From positions 9,692,001 through 9,756,000 of the forward strand of contig JAFREQ010000011.1 in the NCBI GenBank assembly GCA_025331565.1: 64,000 nt of DNA, read 5' to 3'. The translations under genes and the position numbers were made by a program. Shown here piece by piece: positions 25,008 through 35,632 of the stretch. Below the pieces are notes generated by a model that worked only from the letters and a program-made list of their open reading frames with translations, did not search any database and had not been told where the DNA came from. Numbering within the stretch: position 1 is the first letter of the stretch; each line of letters opens with the position of its first letter. Source of the DNA: Holacanthus passer (taxonomy: Eukaryota; Chordata; Actinopteri; Pomacanthidae).

Positions 25008-25381
25008 ATGGTGAGCCATCAGCTGCCCGGGAATCACACATTAACCCTCAATGTTATGCAGCTTGGTTCTTTCACCAGGTGCTAATAGATCATTTCATTG
25101 TAATGATGCTTAAATCAAGGTGGTGCCATAAAAAATTGCTATAGAGTTACACTAATATACTACAAATCCCAAAGCTTTAAAAGGCAAACAAAGCAACTCT
25201 TAGAGCTGCTGGCGTCCCTCCCACCTCTCTCTGCCTGCAGCCAGCTTTCAAATGTACGTTGCCCAAGGCTCTAATTGACTATAATAAAGATGTGAAAAAA
25301 ATACAACATGCATTTCAAATGAGCAAGTGTATAGATGTGGTGTGTTTGATGTGGATTACTGAATTAGAAGGTCTATTCTAA
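25008..25381 (+). other. Candidate two-exon microgene (47 codons)
   Basis: Model: ATG|GTGAGC at 25008-25011 joined to the acceptor TCTCTGCCTGCAG ending at 25240, then an open frame of 46 codons (PAFKCTLPKALIDY...) to TAA at 25379-25381. The intron would be 230 nt with a good polypyrimidine tract. An early AATAAA at 25282-25287 inside the frame argues against it, as does the AT-rich composition. I recognise no family. This is a hypothesis only. Confidence 0.15.
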
Positions 25382-25444
25382 ACTGTGGCCAAGCCCTTGG
25401 CTGCGGCTGAGAGTGAACAAGCTTAAACACCTCAACACCATTAC

Positions 25445-25482
25445 ACAGAGAGACAGACAGACAGAGAGAGAGATAGAGAGAG
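25445..25482. repeat. (GACA)/(GA)n microsatellite
   Basis: Purine-rich run of AGACAGACAGAGAGAG type. Confidence 0.85.
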
Positions 25483-26659
25483 ACATTTATACCTAAAGCT
25501 CCTCTTAAGTAGCTTAAACATGGGAAAAATCTGATTGTTCCACAGTCTGATAGTACTAAACTATATATACTCTGTATGAGCTTGTTCAAGCTCTTCATTG
25601 AAGCTATATGATGTTTACACTGAGTGAAATCTATGACCCCAGATACTTTTTATGGCTCTACCATTACATCAACTTATCTAGATGTTTTCTTGCATTCTTT
25701 ACACACTTCAACCAAATTTAACCTGATATACTTGATATCTCTGGAAACTACTAGAATCCAAAATAAAGTTCTATGAGCATGAACTCATCACGGAAATGTT
25801 TGGCTGCACAGCATGAGTTTGTAATGACTGTCCCAGCAGCAGGTCAGTGAGGTCCCTGGGGTTAAGCCACTTCTGTCCTCTTGCCCTCTGGCCAATGCTC
25901 AGGAATGCGTAGACAGCAGAAATGTTTCAATGCACAGACATCACAAACTAACTAATGGGACGTCTGCAATGAAGAAAACCTTTGTAGAGATCAAAGTAAA
26001 ACAGTATCATTAGGTTTCCAATATGTCTCCTATCAACCATGTTATAAATGATGTGTTATCAGGTAGGCACACTGTTAAACTACAAACATGTAACAAAGGT
26101 TTGACTGCATGCAGGACTGCATCAAATGCCTGTGGCTTCAGTTTCATTGTTCCTCTCAGATATGTCTCCTTTAAAGTGCTGTGCATTTCTGTTGAAAGAG
26201 GATGTTGAAAGCTTACAACTTCTCTGCTGCTCAGTGGAGTCAGATGGCTTTAAACAGTTTATGATACACCTCTAAAAGTTGGTTCTCTTTTACACAGAAC
26301 TAACACATGAATAAAAAAGTAAGGGAGTGTCTATGAAGCCCAGGCTTAGTGTATAAAGACAGAATTAAAGATGGAAAATAAACCCAAGAGCTCAGTGTCC
26401 TCAGATGCAATAACTAAAAACTTGATATGTGTAATAGATGTTACCCATCAATAATAACAGTATAAATACACACCTGTAATCTGAATACTGTAGCTGTGGA
26501 AAGACAAGTATATTTACACATAAAGTCATAAAGACACAATTTTGAGGAGAATTTGAGAGTTGAACTAAGTGTCAGGTAAAGTTATAAAAATCTCTGTGGG
26601 GTTGAAAAATGAAGGTATCTTGTGGTGTTTATTCCTCCATTTCCAGGCAGCTTCATGAA

Positions 26660-27123
26660 GCTTCTGGGCCTCGAATCTCAGGAGTTTGTCCAAGTTTAGA
26701 AAATCGCTTCAGTTGTGAGCTTTTCACCAAAACTATCTTTAACTATCCGTTCCCAAGTGCAAAAAAGAACATTGAGCTCAGTAGCATTAATAAACAAGTC
26801 TTTGCACACAAAGTTAAAAACAACTTTTACCACCACTGACTTCTTACCTCTGTAGCTTGTTAGCTTGCTAGCATCTGTATCCATACAATCTGCTCTCCAT
26901 CGGCTCTCCCAGATTACAGCTGGAAGTTTATTTCTATTTGCTGACAAGAGCTGAAGAAAGTCCTCAAGTTGGGTCTCTGTGATCTAAACGAGCGGATAAG
27001 TTACAGCACGAACATTAAAAAGATGTTTAACTCTCCAGATGTACCGTTTGTTGGAGAAAGCTGCTTCTTGATCCCAGGAAAGTAAAGCAATGCTGTGCTG
27101 CGTTCACGTGCGGTCGAAAACAT
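26660..27123 (-). CDS. Candidate small three-exon gene, unrecognised
   Basis: On the minus strand an ATG at 27123-27121 sits in an ideal Kozak context (GCGCCGCCATGT). Exon 1 (27045-27123) encodes MFSTARERSTALLYFPGIKK and six more residues and ends at AAACG|GTACAT. Exon 2 (26848-26976), after a 68-nt intron with ATCACAG acceptor, keeps phase and encodes ETQLEDFLQLLSANRNKLPA... ending at a consensus donor (TACAGAG|GTAAGAAG). The third exon is unsettled: acceptors GGATAG (ending 26742 or so) and GATAG just after it give two different short C-termini, and a third frame nearby is also open. AATAAA lies on this strand at about 26628-26633. An X-box-like sequence and ETS-like CCGGAAA lie upstream. 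I recognise no protein family; it could be a small fish gene, a decayed gene or a dispersed repeat with coding look. Confidence 0.3.
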
Positions 27124-27195
27124 GGCGGCGCTAACAACATACAGTATTTACCATGGTAACCGCGTTTCCGGTACGCGACGTATAAATGGGCATGT
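27124..27195. promoter_or_regulatory. Promoter-like element with X-box and YY1-type motifs
   Basis: The stretch holds ACATGGCGGC (YY1-type, spanning the candidate minus-strand ATG), TTTACCATGGTAAC (close to the palindromic RFX X-box), TTTCCGG (ETS core) and several CpGs, in otherwise AT-rich DNA. A TATAAAT-like sequence lies at about 27181. Such a cluster is typical of a core promoter. Direction is ambiguous, though the coding-like exons are on the minus strand. Confidence 0.45.
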
Positions 27196-27486
27196 ATGTA
27201 AAGTTAAATGATCAAAGTCGATAACACAAAGTTGAAAGTGATCAATGCGAACCAATACACCAATTTAATGAAATCACTATTATATTATTGACGGTTCATG
27301 TCGTTATTGCCTTTATCCGCATTGTTCTCTTGCTGTTGGGATTTCTGCCCATGTGTCACTTGATTGCAAACAGAAAATAATATCCACCACGGAAAACAAT
27401 TCCTCGATGGATCCACTTTGAATCAATTTCATATAACTGTTATTTAGTCGCCCTTGAAAGGGATTCATGTTATATTTAACACTACA

Positions 27487-27560
27487 GTCGTAGAAATCAC
27501 GAGCTTCAGATGGGCCAGTGAACGCCGCCACTTCTCCGCTTCTTGTGGGCGGTTTACTGG
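27487..27560. promoter_or_regulatory. Second promoter-like CpG segment
   Basis: A short GC-rich island with GGGCGG-type box (TGTGGGCGGTTT), GCGGAGAAGTGGCGGCG on the minus strand and several CpGs. An open frame of 72 codons on the minus strand starts here at a GTG, with the first ATG inside it giving about 51 codons (MNPFQGRLNN...). I do not recognise the product. It may be a second start region for the same unknown transcript. Confidence 0.3.
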
Positions 27561-30500
27561 CAATAATGACGGTGCGATGGTTATTTAGCAGATTTTAACG
27601 TCAGAGGCACTTATTTATTTCTCTAACGTGGCCAAAGTTGTTCTTTTTATATATAACCAAGGATGACAACATGTGTTGAAAAAAATCCCATTTGGCTTTG
27701 CAGTGAGAGTTAGCCTTATTTTCTTTGTTGTTCTTCTTCTTTTCTCCCAGTAGGCGGCAGCAGTGCGTCACATAGACATTTAATCCTGTAAACAAATACA
27801 CAAGTATCCTGTTTTTGTGGGCCTGCTTTGATTTAGTGTCACAGGATGAAATGCTGCATTAGTGTCTATATTGTTGGCGTCTCAAACCCAGTAATCCTGC
27901 AAAGGAAACAGGAGGTCAAGAAAAATGAAAGAATGAACTATAATAATGACATCTACTATGAGTTAAACAGATACATAAGAACACAAAAGTAGCTCACTTT
28001 GAGTAAAAAAAATTCTCAATAATGTGAGTAAATTGTAGCCTAGACAGACAGAAACATTTACCCTAACATGTTTTTAAAAACCTGCAGATGTTCACGCTCA
28101 CATCTGCTGTTCATTACGAACCAACAACCCAAAGCCACTCACTAAAATGACACTTTTGCCAGAGAAATCATCATTTCATGACGAACAGAGAGGAGCTAAA
28201 AAGATGAAACTGATCATCAGTGTTTTTCTGATCTAATTTCTAATAACTTTGTAGTGTGTGCAAAATATTTACATTCACAACAAGACTATTTGTTCCAGTT
28301 TGTCAAATAAAATTTTTGCTGTTAAACCAGTTTTTCACATCATTTTAGTTCAAATTCTACATGTGCCATCTATAGTCCACACACTGATTATTGCTTAGGT
28401 TAACAGTGTTGACAAAATCATATTTCCATGTAGAGAATTCTGATAAAAAATATGATTTAACATGTTGAAGCAATTCATTGTAGTGCTTTTCAGAGAGTAA
28501 AACACATTAACTGCCCTGAGGTGGTGGCACTGAAATGACAATGAACTTGAAATGTTGTATAATATGTGAAACTGTTAAAATGAAAGTAACATTATGTTTT
28601 GTCATAATGTGACTGTTTGAGACCATTATATCCATCTCATTTTAAACATTCTTTTGATTAACAGAGGAACAAACCCTCATCAAGTTAAACAAAGTTTTTT
28701 TCATTAGCACTTCCTTGTTTCTTGTTTCAGAAACAACAACATTAAACCACATCTGTGTCGGTGGTTTTCTTTCCCTGACAGTTAGTTGTTGTATACACCT
28801 AAATCTGAAAGTATGGCCCTCTGACGTGTTTTAATGACTCTTTTATTTGTTAGAAGAACTGTTCTTTGGAAACACTATGCATATTATTCAAACATTGTTC
28901 ACTTCTGAATGACATTTGTGTTGAGATGGGGAAGTACAAACCACAGTCATCACCCTCTTTTATCACTATGTGTTAAATCCTGCACAAAACTCAGGTTTGC
29001 TCATGAGATGGGCAGAAATGAAATATTTATTTCAAATACATGACTTTTAATCCTTTAAAATGAGCTTTTCTCAGTGAGCTGATTTTGTACAGATCAAGTG
29101 TTGCTCATGTAGGAAACCACAGACAATCATCTAATCTGAGAGTTGCAGCGTTGGCATCGGGTCATCTGTGTGAACGTTCTGCATGTTGGTGGTCCTACAG
29201 TTAACAGTATGTAATCTAAACTTCAGGTAAGTGATATTTGTACATTGAGGGAAAAACATGAATATTATGAATATGGTAACTATACAAGGAAAAACATTCA
29301 CAAAATATTTTTCCTAGGTCACCTTAAGTCACCTTAAAATAAAACAGTGAACAGCAAAGTAAGAGACAATCACAGAATAATAATAATTAAAAAAAGGCAA
29401 ACCATAATGGAACAGTAGCACAAGTAGAGAAGAGTCATTAAGCTGGCAAAGTGACCACAGAACAACATCTATCTGAAGTCTGCCAACATTAGCCACCATT
29501 AGCTACAGGTCAAAGAGTTAGTCTGTAGCAGCAAAACCCCTGAGCATGTTAAATTAAGTATAGGACCATTTTCATTACTTATGAATTCAACTCATTTGTG
29601 AACAGAAGAATGTGTTATTTCTTCTTCTTAAAGAAATTTTATAACGTGGCTTTAAAATTAAAAAGCAAAACAACAACAAACAGGAATTTGTAACAAAAAA
29701 TATCAAGATGAAAATCATAAATTCTCTGACGTCAGTATATAAACCTTCTATATACTTTACTTCTATTGTTATTTCATTGTAACATTTATCATTTCACAGT
29801 GACTGAAATGTCCCTCGAATAGTTAGAGTAGTCATTTTACAAGTTGATGGCAAGTTCACGCACCAAGGCTCATGACTGATCAGGATCTGAAAGTTTTGAA
29901 ATGAGTGTCAGACAGTGAGATGAGCGATCTGCAATAGTGCTGTGAGAACATGATCATTTTGTAATCTCAGCATTAAACAGTGACTGAAACTGACAGCTCA
30001 TTCACTGGAAAACACTGAGTGCCAAGGTCACACCTTTCACTTTGTGCGGACCACACTGGCAGACTGACTGTTAGTCTGCCAAGTCATTTAGTTCATTATA
30101 GGATTTTTATTTTGAACTGACATTTCTTCCATAACTATTTAACTCTTAATTCAGATTTTATTCTTTACTAATAAAACCAGCTAAAAAACAACAAAAACCC
30201 AACAGAAAAACAAGCAAAATGTACAAAAAGTCAAATATATTTTCAAAAATGATTTAGTTTAGATTCGATTTATTTCAAGTAGGTATGTTAAATAAAATAC
30301 TGTATAAAGTAGATCCAACATAAATCTGTGTTAAACACAACACAACATGCACTTTCAACATTTGCAACCACTTTCATATTTTTTTCTATTGCTCATTTTA
30401 ACCCACTTGACATTAAACATTTCTATAACATCAACACTGAAGAAAATATTAGCCACAGAACACTTTCTCTCAACTCACAGATTAAAACAGCTGCATATAT

Positions 30501-30594
30501 AAATCAATTAGCTGTGTAAAAACAAAACAGAATCGGCATTAACATTATTGTATTTCATCTTTGTAAAACATTTCCCACCTTGAATAAACACGAG
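27561..30594. other. Intergenic AT-rich DNA, no gene seen
   Basis: Three kilobases with no long open frame in either strand and no convincing splice-flanked exon. No RNA gene was recognised. Confidence 0.55.
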
Positions 30595-30810
30595 CAGCTG
30601 TTGTCATTGCAGGGTTGGTAGTTTGAATCCTGGCTCCTCATGTCTGCGCCACTGAGTCAAGACTCAGGGTCCTTGAGCAAGTCAGTAAACCTCAGCGCCT
30701 GTCATTGCACTTCCCCAGCCACCTACTGTGTTTGTGTGTGTGAACGGGAAGATTGTGAACTGCTCTGTCTTTGAATTAAAGGTGCAATTCAGCTGTGCAA
30801 TAAAGACAAA
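30595..30810 (+). repeat. SINE-like repeat
   Basis: Reads with a B-box-like GTTTGAATCC, then 'gtccttgagcaagtcagtaa', 'acctactgtgtttgtgtgtg' and 'gtgaacgggaag', ending at CAATAAAG. This order of blocks is that of a common fish SINE with tRNA-like head. It accounts for the minus-strand ORF at 30682-30930. Confidence 0.55.
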
Positions 30811-31810
30811 AAACCTTAACAGTGAGAAGAAGGTAAAAATTTTGTTATGAATATAAAATAAAGCTGGAAACAGATTCTTTTTAAACTTTGAACTTAGAGA
30901 CCGGAAAGCCACACACTCATAACTCAACATGTAAAAATCAATGTTTATTCATTCTGAAGAAAGCTGTTGGATCTTTTCAAGTTTAATAAAGACATCACAG
31001 TTATGCTTTCCATTCTCTTGTTCACGTCAGTCTGAGAGCCAGCACCTGTGTGTGTGTTTGTGCTCAATTTTTTAAAATTAAAAAATCAAAAATGCAAAAG
31101 CACTGAAAAATAATATGTAACTACTGCGATAGAGATCGACCTAAAATAGTACTCACTTGCTTCATTTACCGTGCATACATGCAGGTGAACTCTTGGCAGT
31201 CAGTGTAACAACAAACTAACACTGATTGTCAACCACCACAGTTTATCTTGATATCAGACACAGCAGGATTATCTGTGATAGTGTCAAAACTGTGTTGTGA
31301 TAAAAGGTGGTCTACGTGTCTCGTAGATGGAAACAGTCATCTAGCAGCTGCACCCACTGCCTGGCACCTAACCTGGTTTTCTCAAACCATATATGGGACT
31401 GAAAAACAAGTGGGCACACATGAACATTTGAACTTTCAAATGCCTTCGATTGCTCAGAATCTACATTTAGCAGTGAGCGGTGAGTGTTTTCTTATTAGAC
31501 ATTTAAAAAGTTCTTACAAAGAGACCAAAAAAAAGTTTGTGCATGTACAAATGTTTTGCATATTGTCTTTCTGTCTGATCTGACATGCCAGTTGTTTACA
31601 TATTTGTTTTGCTGTAAGTTGTGGCCAGGCAGCATATATTCAATTTTTTAGTTAAACCTCATGTAGAACTACAGCTGGCAGGTCCCTTTTCATGCTTTGA
31701 GGCATTGTCTGGTGGCAGGTGAGAATTTGCTACTGTCATCAACCCGATGTACTGTTGTTTCCTGTCAACAGGAACTAAACTGGTTCTGGTTCCCAGTTTA
31801 GTTCCTTCTT

Positions 31811-31912
31811 GTACGAACAAGTGTGACTCTTGTTCTCATGTACATTTTTGCATTCTTGCTTTCGTTTGCAAAGCTCACGTGTGAAAGTTAGAATTACCTC
31901 ATATTTCACACC
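31811..31912 (+). repeat. Direct repeat, unit 1
   Basis: Starts GTACGAACAAGTGTGACTCT and shares about 100 bases, with scattered changes, with unit 2 at 32116-32208. Both contain GAACAAG and CTTGTTC as a seven-base stem around TGTGACT. Confidence 0.75.
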
Positions 31913-32115
31913 TCCCTTACAGTTTTATGCAAGATTCTGCATAAAGTGTTTTATTTATGTCTCTTTGTGCCCTAACATTTTAAAGAACAAAATATTGCTT
32001 GAATACCCAATGCTGATGTTATTTTGATGTGTTTTTGATTCATCCCACTGACACTGGATGAAATTGCATTAATTATTTGAGCATTTTTGCAAAAATAATC
32101 AACAATTGGCTGTTG

Positions 32116-32208
32116 TATGAACAAGTGTGACTCTTGTTCTCACGCTCCTTTTTGTATTCTTCTCTTCTTTTGCAAAGCTCACATGTGATAATTACTCATA
32201 TTTCACCT
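32116..32208 (+). repeat. Direct repeat, unit 2
   Basis: Starts GTATGAACAAGTGTGACTCT. It follows unit 1 at an offset of 305 bases, in the same direction, and ends at a shared CATATTTCAC. Confidence 0.75.
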
Positions 32209-32825
32209 TTCTGGACGATTCTGTAGGATGTGTTTTTTATTTTTATTCATTGTCCTCTATGTGCACTCTGAGACGCAAAGAAGCTGGTGAACAATGTCAG
32301 TCAGACCACACACAAAGTGCACAAAGTGAAACAGTTTCTGGTATATTTAAAAGGCAAGATCCTGAAACCTGAGAGGGAGGCCAAGTAATTTATGAGCTCA
32401 CGGAATTTACAGAAAGCAGAGACTACTGTGTTCCTTAGATGATCAAATAAATAAGTAACTGTCATCAGGGACATACAGGCTTGAAAATACCACAAAACTT
32501 GCAAAATATTTTATCATTGCTACCTGACAGTTTCAAAAAACATTTGAATTTCACCTGTAATTTTTGCAAAGCAGTGTACGTCGAATTGAATCCACACGTC
32601 TAGAGGCAGAAATAGTCACTGTGGTACACCATCCCATCCACACATTACATTAGAGAGTGCCACAAGAGAGCCGTCATATCCACATATCTCTTAACACAAT
32701 GAACTGATACTAACTGCAACATTATTGTCGTTTTATCTGATCTAATCACATTTTTCAACTTTCATTTCAGTGGAATCACAAATGAAACAATTAGAAAACA
32801 CAAACACAAAAAAGTTTTTCTAAGT

Positions 32826-33385
32826 TTTATTTTTCAACTTTTATTTTTAAAATGCAACTTCTTCACAACAATGCATATATTTCACGATATCATTCATGCA
32901 CCAAACATTTTATATCAACAACATAATGAAAATCTCGCCATTGATATGTCAAGCAATTAACAAATAATGCAACTTATCACTTGTGTTACAAATTTTAAAA
33001 TGTTTAAATTTGTAAATTAATGCAACTTTATTCTACTAATGCTGCAAAAAAGTGGAGGATTTTGTACAAACAAAAGAAATCACCTGATACTCATATATCG
33101 ACACTACTGTATATGGTATACTATAAGCAGTATAAACAGCAATAATACTGTAATACTTGTAGAAAATTTGAATACAGGGAACAGGAAACCTCATAAATGG
33201 AACAAAACAAAACCATACAGCACTGCACTGAGAAATACTTTCTTGCTGTCTACATTTAAAAATCCCTTGAGAGAAACATGCATATCAGTGTCAGGATGAG
33301 CATGAGAAATTGTCACATAGATCTTAAAGGATAATGGAACAATAACTTTACTAACTTCAAAGTTAAAGAGTTGTGTCTTTCTCTC
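32826..33385 (-). other. gpr25: Probable gpr25 3' UTR
   Basis: AATAAA occurs on the minus strand at 33027-33032, 32840-32845 and 32826-32831, the last two only 14 bases apart. A 3' UTR of 0.36-0.56 kb would result. The sequence is AT-rich and has no other coding signal. Confidence 0.4.
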
Positions 33386-34504
33386 CTACTCAAACATCTG
33401 GACCTGAGTTCTCCCACCAGTTGTTGCAAAGCTCTCTGAAGTGCCAGCATTGGTGAAGGAAGCTGAAGAGTTGTGGCTCTGCAGTGACTTTGTCTTTCCC
33501 ATGCAGGTCTTGAACAGGACCTCGGCCCGTCGTCTGAAGTGATGGTCCAGGAAGAAGTAAATGCCTGGATTCACACAGCTGTTCAGGAAGGCCAGGCAGC
33601 ACGAGATGAGGAGCCCGTTTCTTTGCCACGACTGAGCATCGCAGCTCAGATCAGCATTGGAGAGCTGCGAGCCCATTATGATGACTTTGAAAATGTTGAA
33701 GGGGAGCCAGGACACCACAAAGGCCACGATGATGGAGAGGACCATCTTGAGGGAGTGTCTGCGGCGTGCTTCAGCTCGAGGGTTTGCAGCAGCCACACAG
33801 TGCTTGTTGAGATGCATGATTATGGTGCCATAGCAGAGCATGATGATCAACACAGGAAAGACAAAGGTGAGTATCACCATGGCCAGGCTCAGGCAAAGGA
33901 AAAAAGATGAGTTGTTATCTTCTATGCAGGACATTCCATCACCGGCCACCTCCACTCTTCTGTACACCAGGGATGGGATGCCGAGCACCAGGGAGCACAA
34001 CCAGACTGCAACACAGGTGGCACGAATGCACAGACTGCTCCTGAGGTACCTGGAATCCATCAGTTTCACCACAGCCAGGTAGCGATCGACGCTCATGCAG
34101 GTGAGGAAGAAGATGTTGGAGAAGCGGTTCACAGCAATGATGTAGCTGCTCAGCTTGCACAGCAGGTCCCCAGCTGGCCCAAAGTCCCAGTAGCCGTTCT
34201 GGCTGGCAGAGGTGGCCCACAGAGGCAGCGTGAGGACGAAGACCAGGTCGGCCACGGCCAGGTTGAGGACAAACGTGTCCACCAGACGCCCACCTCTCCC
34301 ACCCTGGCTGCCCATGACTGTGATCACAAAGAGGTTGCCCAAAAATCCTGTGAAGAAGATGATGTAATACATGATGGGCAGGAAGATGTGGGAGCCATGG
34401 AGATGTGAGCTGGCACAATCCTCTGTGATGTTAAAATCAATCAATCCATTGTCAGTAACATTGTCACTGTAATTGTAGTAATCGTAGTCGGTGTAGGCGT
34501 CCAT
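33386..34504 (-). CDS. gpr25: G-protein coupled receptor 25, chemokine-receptor-like
   Basis: Single uninterrupted exon of 372 codons plus stop. Rhodopsin-class landmarks are present: GN at 56-57 in helix 1, LAVAD at 82-86 in helix 2, a C116-C193 disulfide pair, DRY at 140-142, SWLPFN at 265-270 in helix 6, NPGIY at 312-316 in helix 7. RLVDTFVLNLAVADL, LCKLSS and MSVDRYLAVVKL closely match human GPR25, and the adjacency to inava is the human arrangement. The N-terminus has NYS, NVT and NIT glycosylation sequons and a run of acidic and tyrosine residues. C30 and C288 could form the second disulfide of chemokine receptors. The C-tail is serine/threonine-rich, suited to arrestin binding. GPR15 is the closest alternative but has a different helix 2-3 region. 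GPR25 has recently been reported as a CXCL17 receptor, which I cite as recalled knowledge. The window sequence does not show expression. Confidence 0.93.
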   Translation of the reverse strand: MDAYTDYDYYNYSDNVTDNGLIDFNITEDCASSHLHGSHIFLPIMYYIIFFTGFLGNLFVITVMGSQGGRGGRLVDTFVLNLAVADLVFVLTLPLWATSASQNGYWDFGPAGDLLCKLSSYIIAVNRFSNIFFLTCMSVDRYLAVVKLMDSRYLRSSLCIRATCVAVWLCSLVLGIPSLVYRRVEVAGDGMSCIEDNNSSFFLCLSLAMVILTFVFPVLIIMLCYGTIIMHLNKHCVAAANPRAEARRRHSLKMVLSIIVAFVVSWLPFNIFKVIIMGSQLSNADLSCDAQSWQRNGLLISCCLAFLNSCVNPGIYFFLDHHFRRRAEVLFKTCMGKTKSLQSHNSSASFTNAGTSESFATTGGRTQVQMFE

Positions 34505-34856
34505 TGTGAGAGATCACAGAGAGGCTCTGCAGTGCAGCTGCTGGGTAGTCAGGGTGGTTGACTACTTGATATACCATGTGAAAACCACAGAGAAAAATAG
34601 AAATGCTGTTTCAGCTGTCTTCCTCTCTTTCCCCTCAGCACTGTCTTCCTTTGACTGTCTGCCTCCTCTAAGTGTCATTTCACATCTGATTGAAGTGTGC
34701 CAGACGGCTGATTATTTCTTAATTGATCTGAAATAAACAGATAAACAGACAGGTTGAAGCAACAGCACCAAGCTCTAATATCACAGCGACATTATGGGCA
34801 CAGCAGGCTGGATGATACGGAGCCAATGCAATCTTTGGCACTACTTGAAAAACTTT
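34505..34856. other. gpr25 upstream region
   Basis: Sequence immediately 5' of gpr25 on the minus strand. AT-rich, with no TATA box or CpG cluster that stands out. Whether a non-coding first exon lies here is unknown. Confidence 0.35.
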
Positions 34857-34895
34857 TAAGTTTACGACAGAGCAGTGGTTGAAGTGTAGAAATTC
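34857..34895 (+). repeat. Short direct repeat, unit 1
   Basis: Reads GTTTACGACAGAGCAGTGGT and continues GAAGTGTAGAAAT. It matches 35097-35135 with two changes, exactly 240 bases away. Confidence 0.8.
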
Positions 34896-34959
34896 TCCAG
34901 ATATCCCTCCTCTGTTTCTTTTCCTAACATTTCTTCTGTCTTTTCATGCTAAAGGTTTT

Positions 34960-35042
34960 TAATTCAAGTCAAGAATAAAGACCTTCTATGTCCTGTACAT
35001 ATGGCTGAATTGACAATAAAGTTGACTTTGACTTGACTTTGA
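34960..35042 (+). repeat. Retroelement-tail-like sequence
   Basis: Ends in GACAATAAAGTTGACTTTGA followed by CTTGACTTT, the kind of short tandem tail seen on fish LINE or SINE insertions. It lies between the two units of the 240-base duplication. Confidence 0.45.
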
Positions 35043-35096
35043 ATTACTGGGAGTTTTTTCTTATTCCAATCGAGGGTCTAAGGACAGAGGATGTCA

Positions 35097-35135
35097 GAAG
35101 TTTACAACAGAGCAATGGTTGAAGTGTAGAAATAC
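35097..35135 (+). repeat. Short direct repeat, unit 2
   Basis: Second copy of the 34857-34895 segment (GTTTACAACAGAGCAATGGT). Confidence 0.8.
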
Positions 35136-35632
35136 AGGTAAAAGTCCTTTTTTATTTTACTGAAGTAAAAGTACATGGCATCAAAATATAAATACAAAAA
35201 GTAAAAGTACTTATTATGCAGAATGGCCCATTTCAGTACAATGCATATTATTATAGAATTATTTTTTTCTATGATTGAACTATAATTATTGATGCATTTA
35301 TATGTTCATTATTTTAATGTTGCAGCTGGTAACTGTGGGGCATGTTTCATGCAACATATACTGCCAGGTAGCTTGTAAAATTCACCAGGAGATCATAATT
35401 TATTTGTTGATTATATTTTGTATTATAAATCTGAGCATGTAAAGTAACTTGTAGCTAAAAGTATCAAGTAAATGTAGTGGAATAAAAAGTGCAATATTTG
35501 CCTCTGAATTGTAGTGAAGTAGACGTATAAAGAGGCAGAAAATGGAAATATTAGAGTAAAGTGCAAGTACCTCACAATTTTACGTAAGTACAATACTTGA
35601 GTAAAAGTACTTAGTTACTTTCCATCACTGCA
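35131..35632 (+). repeat. Dispersed AGTAAAAGTAC-type DNA repeat
   Basis: About 500 bases with repeated AAGTAAAAGTAC and AGTACTTGAGTAAAAGTACT blocks, ending TTAGTTACTTTCCATCACTG. This is a widespread teleost repeat that looks like a non-autonomous DNA transposon. The near-palindromic AGTAC motifs at both ends fit that. A second, shorter piece is at 36600-36700. I do not assign a superfamily. Confidence 0.6.

Noticed and set aside
33539..34418. Open frames of 123 and 159 codons overlapping gpr25
   Set aside because: They are other-frame shadows of the gpr25 coding exon.
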